The translations under genes and the position numbers were made by a program. 64,000 nucleotides of DNA from Algoriphagus zhangzhouensis (GTDB lineage: Bacteria; Bacteroidota; Bacteroidia; Cytophagales; Cyclobacteriaceae), in contig NZ_FRXN01000002.1 in the NCBI RefSeq assembly GCF_900148515.1, positions 434,001 to 498,000 on the forward strand. The letters are read 5' to 3'. This document shows, piece by piece, positions 17,617-26,407 of this stretch. The notes under the pieces are model-generated. The model was given only the letters and a program-made list of their open reading frames with translations, was not told where the DNA came from and searched no databases. Position 1 is the stretch's first letter, and each line of letters opens with the position of its first letter.

Positions 17617-18945
17617 TTATTTTTCTTCAATGAGCTCCTTCCTTTCCGACTCCCTGACATATTTTGGTTTGATTAGCAATCTCAAGCTTGGATCAAAACT
17701 TAGGTAGTTCCAAGACCAATCCATAAAAATGAAGACCTTGTTTTTCACTCCCAAAATCGCCATCAAGTGAACAAACAACCAAGTCAACCAAGCGAAGAAT
17801 CCTTGGAACTTGAAAAACGGAAGATCCACTACAGCCAATTTCCTTCCGATTGTAGCCATTGAACCTAAATCTTTGTATTTAAATGGGTTTGGAGCTCGTC
17901 CATTATGAATTTCAACAAGGTTTTTTCCTAGATTTTTTGCTTGCTGAAGTGCCACTTGCGCAACCTGAGGATGTCCTCTTGGATGTTCTTCATCCTCAAT
18001 AAGACTAATATCCCCCAGTGCATAAACATGTTTTAACCCACGGATTTCAGAATATTCATCTACATAAATTCGTCCGTTCCGCGCATAAAGATCTTCACTG
18101 AGGCCATCAATGCGATTGGGTTTGATTCCAGCAGCCCAAAGTAATGTCTCCGTTTCAATCGGTTCTTTTCCTTCCAAAAAAACCTGCTTCCCATCGTAAT
18201 CACTCACTTTGGTATTCAGCATCACTTCTACTCCTAAATCCTCCAAATATTTCAAAGAATGAGATCGTGCCTCATCCGACATAGGAGCTAAAACAGCTGG
18301 CCCTGCTTCTATTAGGACTATTTTCATGTTTTTGAAACTTAGCTCTGGATAATCCTTCGGAAGGACCGTATTTCTCAAATCAGCCATTGCACCTGCCAAT
18401 TCTACACCTGTTGGACCTCCACCGACGATCACCACATTCATCAATGCTCTTCTATTCTCTGGCTTTTCAATGTTGATTGCCTTTTCATAATTATGGATAA
18501 TCTTATTTCTGATATATAAAGCCTCAGAAACAGTCTTCATCGGAGAGGCGAAATATTCAATGTTTTTAGCCCCAAAATAATTAGTGTCAGCTCCCATGGC
18601 TAAAACCAGGTAGTCATAGTCCAAATAACCCGCCTCAGTAAAAATCTTCTTTCTATCCGTATCCACTGATTGTACTTCAGTCATCCTAAAAATGACATTT
18701 TTCGAATTATGGAAAATTTTCCTAAGCGGAAAACTGATAGCGCTTGGTTCCAAACCAGCTGTTGCTACTTGATAGAATAGAGGCTGAAACTGATGATAGT
18801 TGTTTTTGTCCAAGAGGATAACCTGAAAAGGCTTCTTATTGAGATCTCTGGCAAGTTTTAATCCTCCAAAACCTCCTCCAATTATTACAACTCTTGGAAG
18901 ATTGGATTCTGGAATATTTGGTATTGATGAGAGGGACTGGTACAT
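17617..18945 (-). CDS. type II NADH:quinone oxidoreductase-like flavoprotein
   Basis: A 442-residue FAD/NAD(P)-dependent oxidoreductase. The first Rossmann motif is VVIIGGGFGGLKLARDL, the second VVIVGGGPTGVELAGAMADL, and the FAD-binding GD motif YALGDISLIED. The C-terminus carries hydrophobic or amphipathic segments (FFAWLTWLFVHLMAIL, KVFIFMDWSWNYL) as in NDH-2 enzymes, which attach to the membrane and pass electrons from NADH to quinone without pumping protons. It is divergent from the yebC gene. It is single-standing here, and most Cytophagales carry more than one such paralogue, so this gene may have a specialised role. Confidence 0.88.
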   Translation of the reverse strand: MYQSLSSIPNIPESNLPRVVIIGGGFGGLKLARDLNKKPFQVILLDKNNYHQFQPLFYQVATAGLEPSAISFPLRKIFHNSKNVIFRMTEVQSVDTDRKKIFTEAGYLDYDYLVLAMGADTNYFGAKNIEYFASPMKTVSEALYIRNKIIHNYEKAINIEKPENRRALMNVVIVGGGPTGVELAGAMADLRNTVLPKDYPELSFKNMKIVLIEAGPAVLAPMSDEARSHSLKYLEDLGVEVMLNTKVSDYDGKQVFLEGKEPIETETLLWAAGIKPNRIDGLSEDLYARNGRIYVDEYSEIRGLKHVYALGDISLIEDEEHPRGHPQVAQVALQQAKNLGKNLVEIHNGRAPNPFKYKDLGSMATIGRKLAVVDLPFFKFQGFFAWLTWLFVHLMAILGVKNKVFIFMDWSWNYLSFDPSLRLLIKPKYVRESERKELIEEK

Positions 18946-19090
18946 AGTTGAAAAGTTTTTTATTACAACACGTATTCCTTCTCAAAAGGTCCATAAAACT
19001 TTCATAAAACTCCGCCTGCAACTCAAATAATTGACCCCTATCTAAAACCAAAAGATTTCTTATTTTTACACCCTTAAATAGAGTAGATCC

Positions 19091-19801
19091 ATGGGAAGAG
19101 CATTTGAATTCAGAAAAGAGCGAAAATTCAAAAGATGGGACAAGATGTCCAAGGTCTTTACCAAACTAGGTAAGGAAATCGTAATGGCAGTGAAAGCAGG
19201 AGGACCGGATCCTACTTCAAATGCCAAACTGAGAACCATCATCCAAAATGCGAAGGGTGCCCAAATGCCGAAAGATCGTATTGAAGCGGCTATCAAAAGG
19301 GCATCAAATAAAGATGAGAAGGACTACGAAGAGATCGTGTATGAAGGATATGGCCCGAATGGAATTGCTGTAATTGTAGAAACTTCCACAGATAATATCA
19401 ATAGAACAGTAGCCAACGTAAGATCTTATTTTACCAAAGCAGGAGGATCATTGGGTACTTCCGGCTCCGTAAGCTTCATGTTTGATCACAAGGCCGTATT
19501 TAGATTTACCAAAGGCGAAGAGCATGATTTGGAAGAATTAGAGCTTGAATTGATTGATTTTGGATTGACAGATATCGATGAAAACGAAGGTGAAATTTTC
19601 GTTTACACGGAATTTGAAGATTTCGGAACTATGCAAAAAGCATTGGAAGAAAAGGGCATTGAAGTGATCTCTGCCGACTTCCAAAGATTCCCAACCACAC
19701 TTACAGAGCTTACTGAAGAGCAAGAAGAAGTCATCAACAAGATGGTAGAGAAGATGGAAGAGGATGATGATGTAAACAACGTATATACCAACATGGCCTA
19801 A
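19091..19801 (+). CDS. YebC/PmpR family protein
   Basis: A 236-residue protein of the YebC/TACO1 family. It starts MGRAFEFRKERKFKRWDKMS, then KVFTKLGKEIVMAVKAGGPD, then the typical LRTIIQNAKGAQMPKDRIEAAIKRA, and TSTDNINRTVANVRSYFTKAGG. Family members have been described as transcription regulators and, more recently, as translation factors that relieve stalling at proline runs; which applies here is not visible. It uses the variant start seen in Bacteroidota (GRAFEFRKERK). A strong terminator follows directly. Confidence 0.92.
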   Translation: MGRAFEFRKERKFKRWDKMSKVFTKLGKEIVMAVKAGGPDPTSNAKLRTIIQNAKGAQMPKDRIEAAIKRASNKDEKDYEEIVYEGYGPNGIAVIVETSTDNINRTVANVRSYFTKAGGSLGTSGSVSFMFDHKAVFRFTKGEEHDLEELELELIDFGLTDIDENEGEIFVYTEFEDFGTMQKALEEKGIEVISADFQRFPTTLTELTEEQEEVINKMVEKMEEDDDVNNVYTNMA

Positions 19802-19824
19802 GCTTTAGCTTAGGCTCTTTTTTT
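19797..19824 (+). terminator. terminator after yebC
   Basis: CCTAAGC (19797-19803) / GCTTAGG (19808-19814), loop TTTA, then CTC and a T7 run. The T run ends one base before the first ATG of the following gene (19826). Confidence 0.85.
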
Positions 19825-19825
19825 C

Positions 19826-20392
19826 ATGAATTTTAGAAGACGACAAAATTTTACTGACTCTGAAAAGGAGTTGATTATCGTAGGTAGCAAAAATCCTGTT
19901 AAAATAAATAGTACAGAAGATGCATTTACTTTAGCATTCACTAAAGGTTTTCATATCAATGGTGTATCTGCAGCCTCAGGTGTCCCAGATCAACCTATGG
20001 GAGATGCGGAAACGCTTGAAGGTGCCAAAAATAGAGCTATTAATGCAAAAAAGACATTTCCTGAGGCTAATTATTGGGTAGGAATTGAAGGAGGACTGGA
20101 AGAAGATTCCAATGGGATGACTGCTTTTGCCTGGATTTATATCCTGGATGAAAATGATTTTTTCGGACAGGCAAAAACAGGATCATTTTATATTCCTAAA
20201 CCTATTGCAGAATTGGTTAAATCTGGAATGGAGCTAGGACATGCTGATGATCATTTCTATTCTCAAGCAAACTCCAAACAACAAGGTGGTTCCGTGGGAA
20301 TTCTCACTGGAGGCAAGCTTGACCGAAGAGATTATTATTCACAAGCAGTTTTGCTGGCTTTGATCCCATTCTTGAACAAAAAGCATTATTAA
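19826..20392 (+). CDS. inosine/xanthosine triphosphatase (YjjX/DUF84 family)
   Basis: A 188-residue protein of the DUF84 (YjjX) family that hydrolyses non-canonical purine nucleoside triphosphates such as ITP and XTP. Motifs: IIVGSKNPVKINSTEDAFT at the phosphate-binding N-terminus, PDQPMGDAETLEGAKNRA, and YWVGIEGGLEED with acidic metal-binding residues. The first ATG at 19826 follows the yebC terminator by one base and gives an extra 15-residue charged extension. TTG at 19871 would start the protein where the family usually starts, and would leave a leader, so I consider the true start uncertain. Expression may come from readthrough. Confidence 0.85.
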   Translation: MNFRRRQNFTDSEKELIIVGSKNPVKINSTEDAFTLAFTKGFHINGVSAASGVPDQPMGDAETLEGAKNRAINAKKTFPEANYWVGIEGGLEEDSNGMTAFAWIYILDENDFFGQAKTGSFYIPKPIAELVKSGMELGHADDHFYSQANSKQQGGSVGILTGGKLDRRDYYSQAVLLALIPFLNKKHY

Positions 20393-20574
20393 ATGAGATT
20401 ATTTTGATATTTTTTTTAACTAATCGCATTTTATTTGAAAAAATTTTTGAAAGTATTGGATAATTCAAAAAAAGTCGACTTTTTACGAAAGATTTATTTC
20501 ACAGACAAAAAACTGTAGATCATAAAAGAAAAAAGTAAAAGTTGCTATAATCACCCCTAATTTTAAATAGTGAC

Positions 20575-20606
20575 TAAACCTCCCCAAAAGGGAGGTTTAC
20601 TTTTTT
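20575..20606 (+). terminator. strong terminator overlapping a convergent stop codon
   Basis: TAAACCTCCC (20575-20584) / GGGAGGTTTA (20590-20599), loop CAAAA, then C and a T6 run on the plus strand. The right arm contains the stop codon of the minus-strand gene ending at 20597. Confidence 0.8.
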
Positions 20607-21580
20607 AAATTTGTAATGAAATTTCTCAATGAAATTCTCCAATCCGGGTCTGCATCCCACTCAGGACCAATGTATAATTCATCCCTCACAATCAGTCGAA
20701 TATAGTATTTAACAACAGTCTGATTTTCAGATGGATCAGACTCCACTCCCATACTTCTTTTCAAATCAGCTTCTCTTCCTTCGACTTTGACTAGTAGAAA
20801 TTGAACTTTGTCCTTAATCAACTCCTCATCCGACCTAGCTTCAGTCAACCAAGCTACTTCATTGGGATAGTTTCCATTTAAGATATTTTCAATTTGACTT
20901 TTTTGAGCCTGTTGCTCAGCTATGATTGCTTCTGCTGATTTCCCATACAAATCGTATCTGAAATAACTGATCATCCCAGTTTGTGCACTTGAGCCTTCTA
21001 TTGGAACTCCAAGCTTGAACATCTCCAAATTCAATGGGTTTCTTGGCAAGAATCGATTTGCAGATGCTTCCTGCGCAGCTTCATTGACTACGTTTCCGGG
21101 GAACTCCGCAACATCGATAACCAATAGGTTTTGAGATGCTCTTCCCTCTCCAATAGTGGCAAATTGATCAGCAGCATCTTCAATGGTGGTTCCCTGAATA
21201 CCATAAAGCGAAGTAGAATTAATCAATTTCCCATCTCCAGAAAACTCCCCTACATGAATACTTCCACCATTTCTTTGTCTTGTAACAAAAATGATATTCT
21301 TGATCAACCTTTGCGAGAAAGCTCTCGCATAGCTTGCCTGAACTTCTTCAGATAAAGCAACTTGTTCTAGCTCATAGTATGCCACGGGATCTGCTCCAGC
21401 ATCAACCAAGGCCATATGAACTGAATCAGCGACCGCTTTCCAATCCATCACAGGTCTAGCCCCAGGATCCGCCGAAACAAGCACTATTGACTTTCCATTG
21501 AAAAAGCTCTCAGGAAGGCCTCCTTGAGAAAACCCGAAAACCGGAACCAATAGAATGACTATTAAAAAGAAATATTTCAT
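20597..21580 (-). CDS. secreted protein of unknown function
   Basis: A 327-residue protein with a signal peptide (MKYFFLIVILLVPVFGFSQ). I do not recognise a family with certainty. The mature N-terminal half looks alpha/beta (SIVLVSADPGARPVMDWKAVAD, IIFVTRQRNGGSIHVGEF, LLVIDVAEFPGNVV). The C-terminal part is a charged stretch that may interact with nucleic acid or protein (VKYYIRLIVRDELYIGPEWD). There is no clear catalytic motif. It is divergent from the secreted M28 peptidase, with 68 bases between, so the two may share regulation. Confidence 0.6.
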   Translation of the reverse strand: MKYFFLIVILLVPVFGFSQGGLPESFFNGKSIVLVSADPGARPVMDWKAVADSVHMALVDAGADPVAYYELEQVALSEEVQASYARAFSQRLIKNIIFVTRQRNGGSIHVGEFSGDGKLINSTSLYGIQGTTIEDAADQFATIGEGRASQNLLVIDVAEFPGNVVNEAAQEASANRFLPRNPLNLEMFKLGVPIEGSSAQTGMISYFRYDLYGKSAEAIIAEQQAQKSQIENILNGNYPNEVAWLTEARSDEELIKDKVQFLLVKVEGREADLKRSMGVESDPSENQTVVKYYIRLIVRDELYIGPEWDADPDWRISLRNFITNLKK

Positions 21581-21648
21581 AGATGAAATGTAGGAAAGAA
21601 GCTTACTTAGTAAATTCAGACTTTAAATAACGAAATTTTCATCAGCTC

Positions 21649-22575
21649 ATGCATCTAAGAATAAAACTTCTGGCAGCATTCCTTTTCAGCATCTCCACTT
21701 TTCAGGCATTTTCACAGTCTGTTGATGACAAAAAACTAATCAGACACATAGCATATCTTTCTGCTGATGATTTAAAGGGTAGAAAAACAGGAACAGTAGA
21801 AAACGATATGGCGAGAGAGTATATCATAGATGAACTTAGAACTTCTGGAATTAATACTCTTTATGCCGATTTCACTGAAGAATTCAGATTTCAAAGCCGG
21901 CGCGAAGGCAAAACTTTGGTTGGAAAGAACGTAATTGGTTTTGTCCCTGGAACAGTGTCAAAAAAAATTATTGTGATTACTGCCCATTTTGACCACGTGG
22001 GAATAGGCAAAGCAACTGCTGAAGGTGATTCGATTTTCAATGGTGCCGACGACAATGCTTCAGGAACAGCTGCTTTACTTGAGTTAGCAAAATACTTTGT
22101 AGAGAATCCTCCAAAGCACAGTATGCTTTTTGCTGCATTGGATGGAGAAGAGATGGGCCTTCAAGGTGCCAGAGCCCTAGTAGCTGATTTCCCTTTTGAC
22201 TTGGACCAAATTGCCTTAAATATCAATATGGACATGATATCCAGAAATGAAAAAGGGGAGCTTTACGCTTCAGGAACCTATCATAATCCTGAGTTGAAAT
22301 CAATTCTAGAAGAAGCTTCAGCAGGAAAAAAGCCACAATTGAAATTCGGACATGATTTACCAGGCACAGGAAGCGATGACTGGACAAAGTCCTCCGACCA
22401 TGGGGCGTTTTTTGAAAAAGGAATCCCTCACATTTACTTTGGAGTAGAGGATCATGAAGATTATCATAAACAATCCGACGAGTTCAAAAATATTGATCCT
22501 CAATTTTTCATTGACGCAACTAACTTAATTCTTTCCTGTGTCCTAAGATTCGACGAAGTTCTTCTAAAAGAATAG
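21649..22575 (+). CDS. secreted M28-family metallopeptidase
   Basis: A 308-residue zinc aminopeptidase-like protein with an N-terminal signal segment (LLAAFLFSISTFQAFSQ). The M28 ligands are visible in order: His in TAHFDHVG, bridging Asp in GADDNASGT, Glu pair in LDGEEMGLQG, Asp in NINMDMISR, and the last His in DYHKQSDEF. M28 enzymes trim N-terminal residues or short peptides in the periplasm or outside the cell. The start is the first ATG and gives a good signal peptide. Substrate preference cannot be read from the sequence. Confidence 0.92.
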   Translation: MHLRIKLLAAFLFSISTFQAFSQSVDDKKLIRHIAYLSADDLKGRKTGTVENDMAREYIIDELRTSGINTLYADFTEEFRFQSRREGKTLVGKNVIGFVPGTVSKKIIVITAHFDHVGIGKATAEGDSIFNGADDNASGTAALLELAKYFVENPPKHSMLFAALDGEEMGLQGARALVADFPFDLDQIALNINMDMISRNEKGELYASGTYHNPELKSILEEASAGKKPQLKFGHDLPGTGSDDWTKSSDHGAFFEKGIPHIYFGVEDHEDYHKQSDEFKNIDPQFFIDATNLILSCVLRFDEVLLKE

Positions 22576-22638
22576 GATATTCTTTTTCCTTTGAGTGAGA
22601 GCTTATTTACTTTGTAAATAATTGAGAAAACACAAGCC

Positions 22639-24417
22639 TTGGCAAAAAACGACTTCATAACACGAATCCTCATCTGGAGATTGAGACACATGAGCAATCA
22701 AGCTTTTATTTTGATTCTCAGTGGGATAATAGGAGTTCTTTCAGGCCTAGCAGCCGTAATTCTCAAGCAAGGGGTTCATGCCATACAAAAATTCCTCACG
22801 GAGGGCTTTTATGTGGAGTATGCTAACTTCATGTACATCATTTATCCCATTATTGGGATTGCCGCTGCTTATCTCATTGGCAAATTCGTTTTCAAAGACA
22901 TCGGGGGGCATGGGATTCCCGATATTCTATTTACTATCTCCAAAAAGCAAAGCATCATTCCAAGGGTAAAGACCTATAGCAGAGTATTTACTTCGGCTCT
23001 GACAGTTGGATTTGGTGGCTCAGTAGGTTTGGAAGCACCGATGTTGGTTACAGGATCAGCGATTGGCTCTAACATGGGTCTTTTGGTCCATCTCAATTCC
23101 AAAAAAAGAACTTTACTGATTGGATGTGGAGCAGCCGGCGCTATTTCTGCGATATTCGGGGCTCCTATAGGAGCAGTGATATTTGCTGTGGAAGTTATAT
23201 TGATGGAGGTCAGTACCGCAAGCTTTATCCCTTTGCTGATGGCATCTGTCACAGGCTCTATGACTTCCATGATTTTGATTGGAAATGATTCAGTTTTCAA
23301 TTTCGAATTAGTCGATAGTTTTAGAGCTGCCCACATGCCCTATTATTTGATATTGGGCATATTTTGCGGTATAGTTTCTCTCTATTTCAGTAAAGCTGTG
23401 ATGTTTACTGAAAAAATCATGGAAGGACTGGAGAGCCAAACTATCCGGATTCTATATGGAGGTGCTCTACTCGGATTTATGCTGTTTTTTTTCCCACCAA
23501 TCTATGGCGAGGGTTATGACACTCTTAATTTATTGATTGAAGGAAATTCCAGTCAATTGTTGGATAAAAGTCCATTCTTTTCTGCAATTGAAAATCCATA
23601 CCTGATTCTTATATTCCTTGGCCTAATAATCCTTTTTAAGCCAGTTGCTTCAGCATTGACATTAAGTGCTGGAGGTTCGGGTGGTATTTTTGCACCTTCC
23701 TTATATGTAGGAGGAATTGTAGGCTTTTTGTTCGCCTATGCAAAAAACATGTTTGGTTTTCACATCCCTCTTCCTTTGGCCCACTTTACTTTGGTAGCTA
23801 TGTGTGGAGTCATGTCTGGCGTCCAGCATTCACCTCTATCTGCGATATTCTTGATTGCTGAAATCACTGGTGGATACGAGCTCTTTGTGCCTTTGATGTT
23901 TGTTTCTGCCATTTCATTTACTACCAAATCCTATTATCAAAAAGACAGCTTGTATATGATGCAGCTGAAAGAAAAAGGGAGACAGTTGCCAGAAACAAAA
24001 GATCAGGAGCTGTTAGATCTAATCAGCATTTCCCACGTGATTGAAAGAGATCTCCTTCCAATTCATCCAGATTCGAAACTGAAAGACTTGATCAAGCTTG
24101 TCAAAATATCCAAGAGAAATATTTTTCCGGTCGTGGACGAGAATAAGGCTCTTCGAGGAATCATTACCCTAGATGACATTCGAGACATCATGTTCGACTC
24201 TGAAAAACAGGATACGGTATCGATCAGAAGCCTAATGCACAGCCCACCAGAAATCCTATTTGCTAATGAAAATATGCAAAAGGCTATGGATAAGTTTGAA
24301 AAATCTGGAGCATGGAATCTCCCAGTTGTGGAAGATGGACACTATTTAGGCTTCGTATCTAAGTCTCGGATCTTCAATTCCTACCGCAAAAGATTGATCC
24401 GACAAAAGCAGGATTAG
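22639..24417 (+). CDS. ClC-family chloride channel/antiporter with CBS domains
   Basis: This 592-residue membrane protein has about ten or more hydrophobic helices. ClC signature loops are GGHGIPDILF (GSGIP-type), GGSVGLEAPML with the gating-type Glu, and GGSGGIFAPSLYVGG. A C-terminal pair of CBS domains begins near residue 470 (HVIERDLLPIHPDSKLKDL, FPVVDENKALRGIITLDDI). Family members move Cl- or similar anions, some in exchange for H+. The given start is TTG at 22639; ATG at 22690 is an alternative and would lose 17 residues ahead of the first helix. Confidence 0.92.
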   Translation: MAKNDFITRILIWRLRHMSNQAFILILSGIIGVLSGLAAVILKQGVHAIQKFLTEGFYVEYANFMYIIYPIIGIAAAYLIGKFVFKDIGGHGIPDILFTISKKQSIIPRVKTYSRVFTSALTVGFGGSVGLEAPMLVTGSAIGSNMGLLVHLNSKKRTLLIGCGAAGAISAIFGAPIGAVIFAVEVILMEVSTASFIPLLMASVTGSMTSMILIGNDSVFNFELVDSFRAAHMPYYLILGIFCGIVSLYFSKAVMFTEKIMEGLESQTIRILYGGALLGFMLFFFPPIYGEGYDTLNLLIEGNSSQLLDKSPFFSAIENPYLILIFLGLIILFKPVASALTLSAGGSGGIFAPSLYVGGIVGFLFAYAKNMFGFHIPLPLAHFTLVAMCGVMSGVQHSPLSAIFLIAEITGGYELFVPLMFVSAISFTTKSYYQKDSLYMMQLKEKGRQLPETKDQELLDLISISHVIERDLLPIHPDSKLKDLIKLVKISKRNIFPVVDENKALRGIITLDDIRDIMFDSEKQDTVSIRSLMHSPPEILFANENMQKAMDKFEKSGAWNLPVVEDGHYLGFVSKSRIFNSYRKRLIRQKQD

Positions 24418-24842
24418 TTGATTTTAAAAGAAAATTTGGAATTCGGATTTATCCACTTTTTTCCACTTATTTTTTGAAGAAAAATTCAACTTAGCCACAA
24501 TTATCCACAAATCTACACTTTAAATATTTATTCTAAATATTTGATTTATAGAGCTTTAAATAGTGTAAAAAAATTAATGTGGATAAATAATTGAATTTGT
24601 GGATAAAAAAATCTTGCATTTTTTAATCCTCATTTAGAGCCAAAAAACAGCGATTTTTAACTTTTAGGTAATCTTCGATAAAGATTTGATAACATCAAAT
24701 CTAAATGGGTTTTCTCAACCGAAAACAAATATTATTTGGACACAAGGATTTTTACAGGATTTTTACAAAATAGAAAAGGAGAAAACTTAGGATTATGCCC
24801 TAAAATTGAAAATAATCCTATTTCACATTAAAAAATCACATC
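24418..24842. other. candidate replication origin: long convergent spacer with DnaA boxes
   Basis: These 425 gene-free bases separate two convergent genes, where a spacer normally needs only a terminator. Perfect TTATCCACA boxes lie at 24501-24509 (+), 24578-24586 (-) and 24598-24606 (-). One-mismatch boxes lie at 24449-24457 and 24491-24499. Between the boxes is a stretch of almost pure A/T (24515-24575) that could unwind. An inverted repeat lies at 24682-24702. This resembles a bacterial oriC, but gene directions on the two sides run toward it rather than away, and similar 9-mers also occur by chance inside genes at 2368, 2701 and 2780. Confidence 0.45.
24682..24702. repeat. perfect inverted repeat in the DnaA-box spacer
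   Basis: AGATTTGAT / ATCAAATCT, 9 bp per arm with the spacer AAC. It is about 76 bases right of the last DnaA box. It could be a protein-binding site; a terminator role is unlikely because no T run follows closely. Confidence 0.6.
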
Positions 24843-25541
24843 CTAATTACCCCATCCCAAAGGATTGAGATTATTCATCTGCTTCATAATCCAAGCTTGT
24901 CTCTGTCTATTATAGTTTGTAGGTCGAGTTGGCGACCATCGAATTGGATTTGGGAGAACGGCAGCAATCATGGCAGCCTCTGCTCGTGAAAGATTTGCAG
25001 CTGGCTTTTTATAAAACTCCTGGGAAGCGGCTTCAATCCCATAAATCCCATCTCCCATCTCAATGACATTGAGATAAACTTCCATAATCCTTTCCTTCGA
25101 CCAAATGAGCTCGACTAGAACAGTAAAATAGGCTTCCAGACCTTTTCTTAAATAATTTCTCCCATGCCATAGGAAGACATTTTTCACAGTTTGCTGAGTA
25201 ATTGTACTAGCCCCCTTTATATTTTTTCCCTGCTGGTTACCTTCCCACGCCTTTTTCATGGCCTCAAAATCAAAACCACTATGCTCAAGAAATTTCTGGT
25301 CTTCTGAAGCATAGACGGCCTGAGGAGCATTTTTGGAAATCTCCTCCATAGGCACCCAATCCTTCTTCAATTTCATCTTCCGATCCTCATCTGCAGCTTG
25401 CTCAAAAAGTCTTATGACCATCAATGGAGTAATAGGCACTGGGACAAAGCGATAAAGGATTACCAAACCGATAGAAATAGCAAAAAACCAAAGGAATACT
25501 TTCAGAAAAAATCTGAAAATCCGTCTGACGAATTTCATCAT
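24843..25541 (-). CDS. mtgA: monofunctional biosynthetic peptidoglycan transglycosylase
   Basis: A 232-residue glycosyltransferase-51 protein. One N-terminal membrane anchor (FFLKVFLWFFAISIGLVILY), then the catalytic Glu in VYASEDQKFLEHSGFD, the motif KGASTITQQTVKNVFLW, and YLNVIEMGDGIYGIEAASQ with the second conserved Glu. It polymerises lipid II into glycan strands and has no transpeptidase domain. The start overlaps the stop codon of the upstream methyltransferase by 4 bases, so the two form an operon. Confidence 0.93.
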   Translation of the reverse strand: MMKFVRRIFRFFLKVFLWFFAISIGLVILYRFVPVPITPLMVIRLFEQAADEDRKMKLKKDWVPMEEISKNAPQAVYASEDQKFLEHSGFDFEAMKKAWEGNQQGKNIKGASTITQQTVKNVFLWHGRNYLRKGLEAYFTVLVELIWSKERIMEVYLNVIEMGDGIYGIEAASQEFYKKPAANLSRAEAAMIAAVLPNPIRWSPTRPTNYNRQRQAWIMKQMNNLNPLGWGN

Positions 25542-26338
25542 TGCTTTTTAGCTTTTGCTTGAATAAACTGATAATACAACACGCCCTCAGGGTGAGATGC
25601 AATTTGATCCAAATCTTGTTCCATTTGTAAAACCTCTCCCCTTGAAATTAATCCCGCTTCAATAATTGCCTCGGATCCACTTTTCATCAAGCCCTTCCAA
25701 TACGTCGCAATTTTCCTAAGCTCTTCAGGCTGCGTTTGATCCAGGTGAAATCCACCTCCTTGTAGCTCAATATCTAAAAAGCCAGCTTCTTTTAGCAGAT
25801 TACCCAATCGCAAACCAACGTCAGGATCACCTCCTAAATCACGCTGAAACTGATTATAAACCTGATAATATTTCTGAAGACTTGGCAATTTTGGATAGAA
25901 CTGAAAACTGGAGTTAAATACTTCGGTTACGAAAACCGTCCCGTCAATAGACATATTTTCAAATGCTTTGGTAAGGACAGATGCAGGATCATCCAAATGC
26001 TCCAAAACCCAACAAATAAATACTCCATCCACCTCTTTTTTCAATTCAAGCTTTGAGGCATCCTGATTCAAAAAATGGATTTTTCGATCGATAAATTGTC
26101 TTAGATTCTCTCGGGCTTTTTTGACCTGTTTCTTTTCTATTTCTACACAAGAGAGTTCAATCTCGGGGTATAGAGAAAGTAGAATATGACTTTGAGCCCC
26201 TACACCTGAGCCTATTTCCAATACATGTTTGCAATCAGAGAAATCAATCCAGGGATAAATCAAAGGTGCCAAAACTCCAGCTTGGTCCAAGAGTCTTTCT
26301 TGTTCTTCGGGGATATATCCGTGGATGTACTTTGCCAT
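25538..26338 (-). CDS. class I SAM-dependent methyltransferase
   Basis: A 266-residue methyltransferase. The SAM-binding motif I is VLEIGSGVGAQSHILLSL, motif II has IELSCVEIEKKQV, and the acidic motif IV-type segment is VDGVFICWVLEHLDDP. The C-terminal half is helical and may bind the substrate. The substrate is unknown. It is translationally coupled to mtgA (4-base overlap), hinting at an envelope link, but this is only context. Confidence 0.82.
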   Translation of the reverse strand: MAKYIHGYIPEEQERLLDQAGVLAPLIYPWIDFSDCKHVLEIGSGVGAQSHILLSLYPEIELSCVEIEKKQVKKARENLRQFIDRKIHFLNQDASKLELKKEVDGVFICWVLEHLDDPASVLTKAFENMSIDGTVFVTEVFNSSFQFYPKLPSLQKYYQVYNQFQRDLGGDPDVGLRLGNLLKEAGFLDIELQGGGFHLDQTQPEELRKIATYWKGLMKSGSEAIIEAGLISRGEVLQMEQDLDQIASHPEGVLYYQFIQAKAKKQ

Positions 26339-26360
26339 CTTTTTTGTTTCTAAATTATCA

Positions 26361-26388
26361 CAAAAAAAGGGGACTAATAAGCCCCCTT
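26361..26388 (-). terminator. terminator after the DUF3857 pair
   Basis: On the minus strand AAGGGG / CCCCTT form the stem, followed by a T run (26362-26368 read in reverse). It closes the operon 30203-26408. Confidence 0.75.
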
Positions 26389-26407
26389 CTTTTCTTTTGT
26401 AAAAGTT

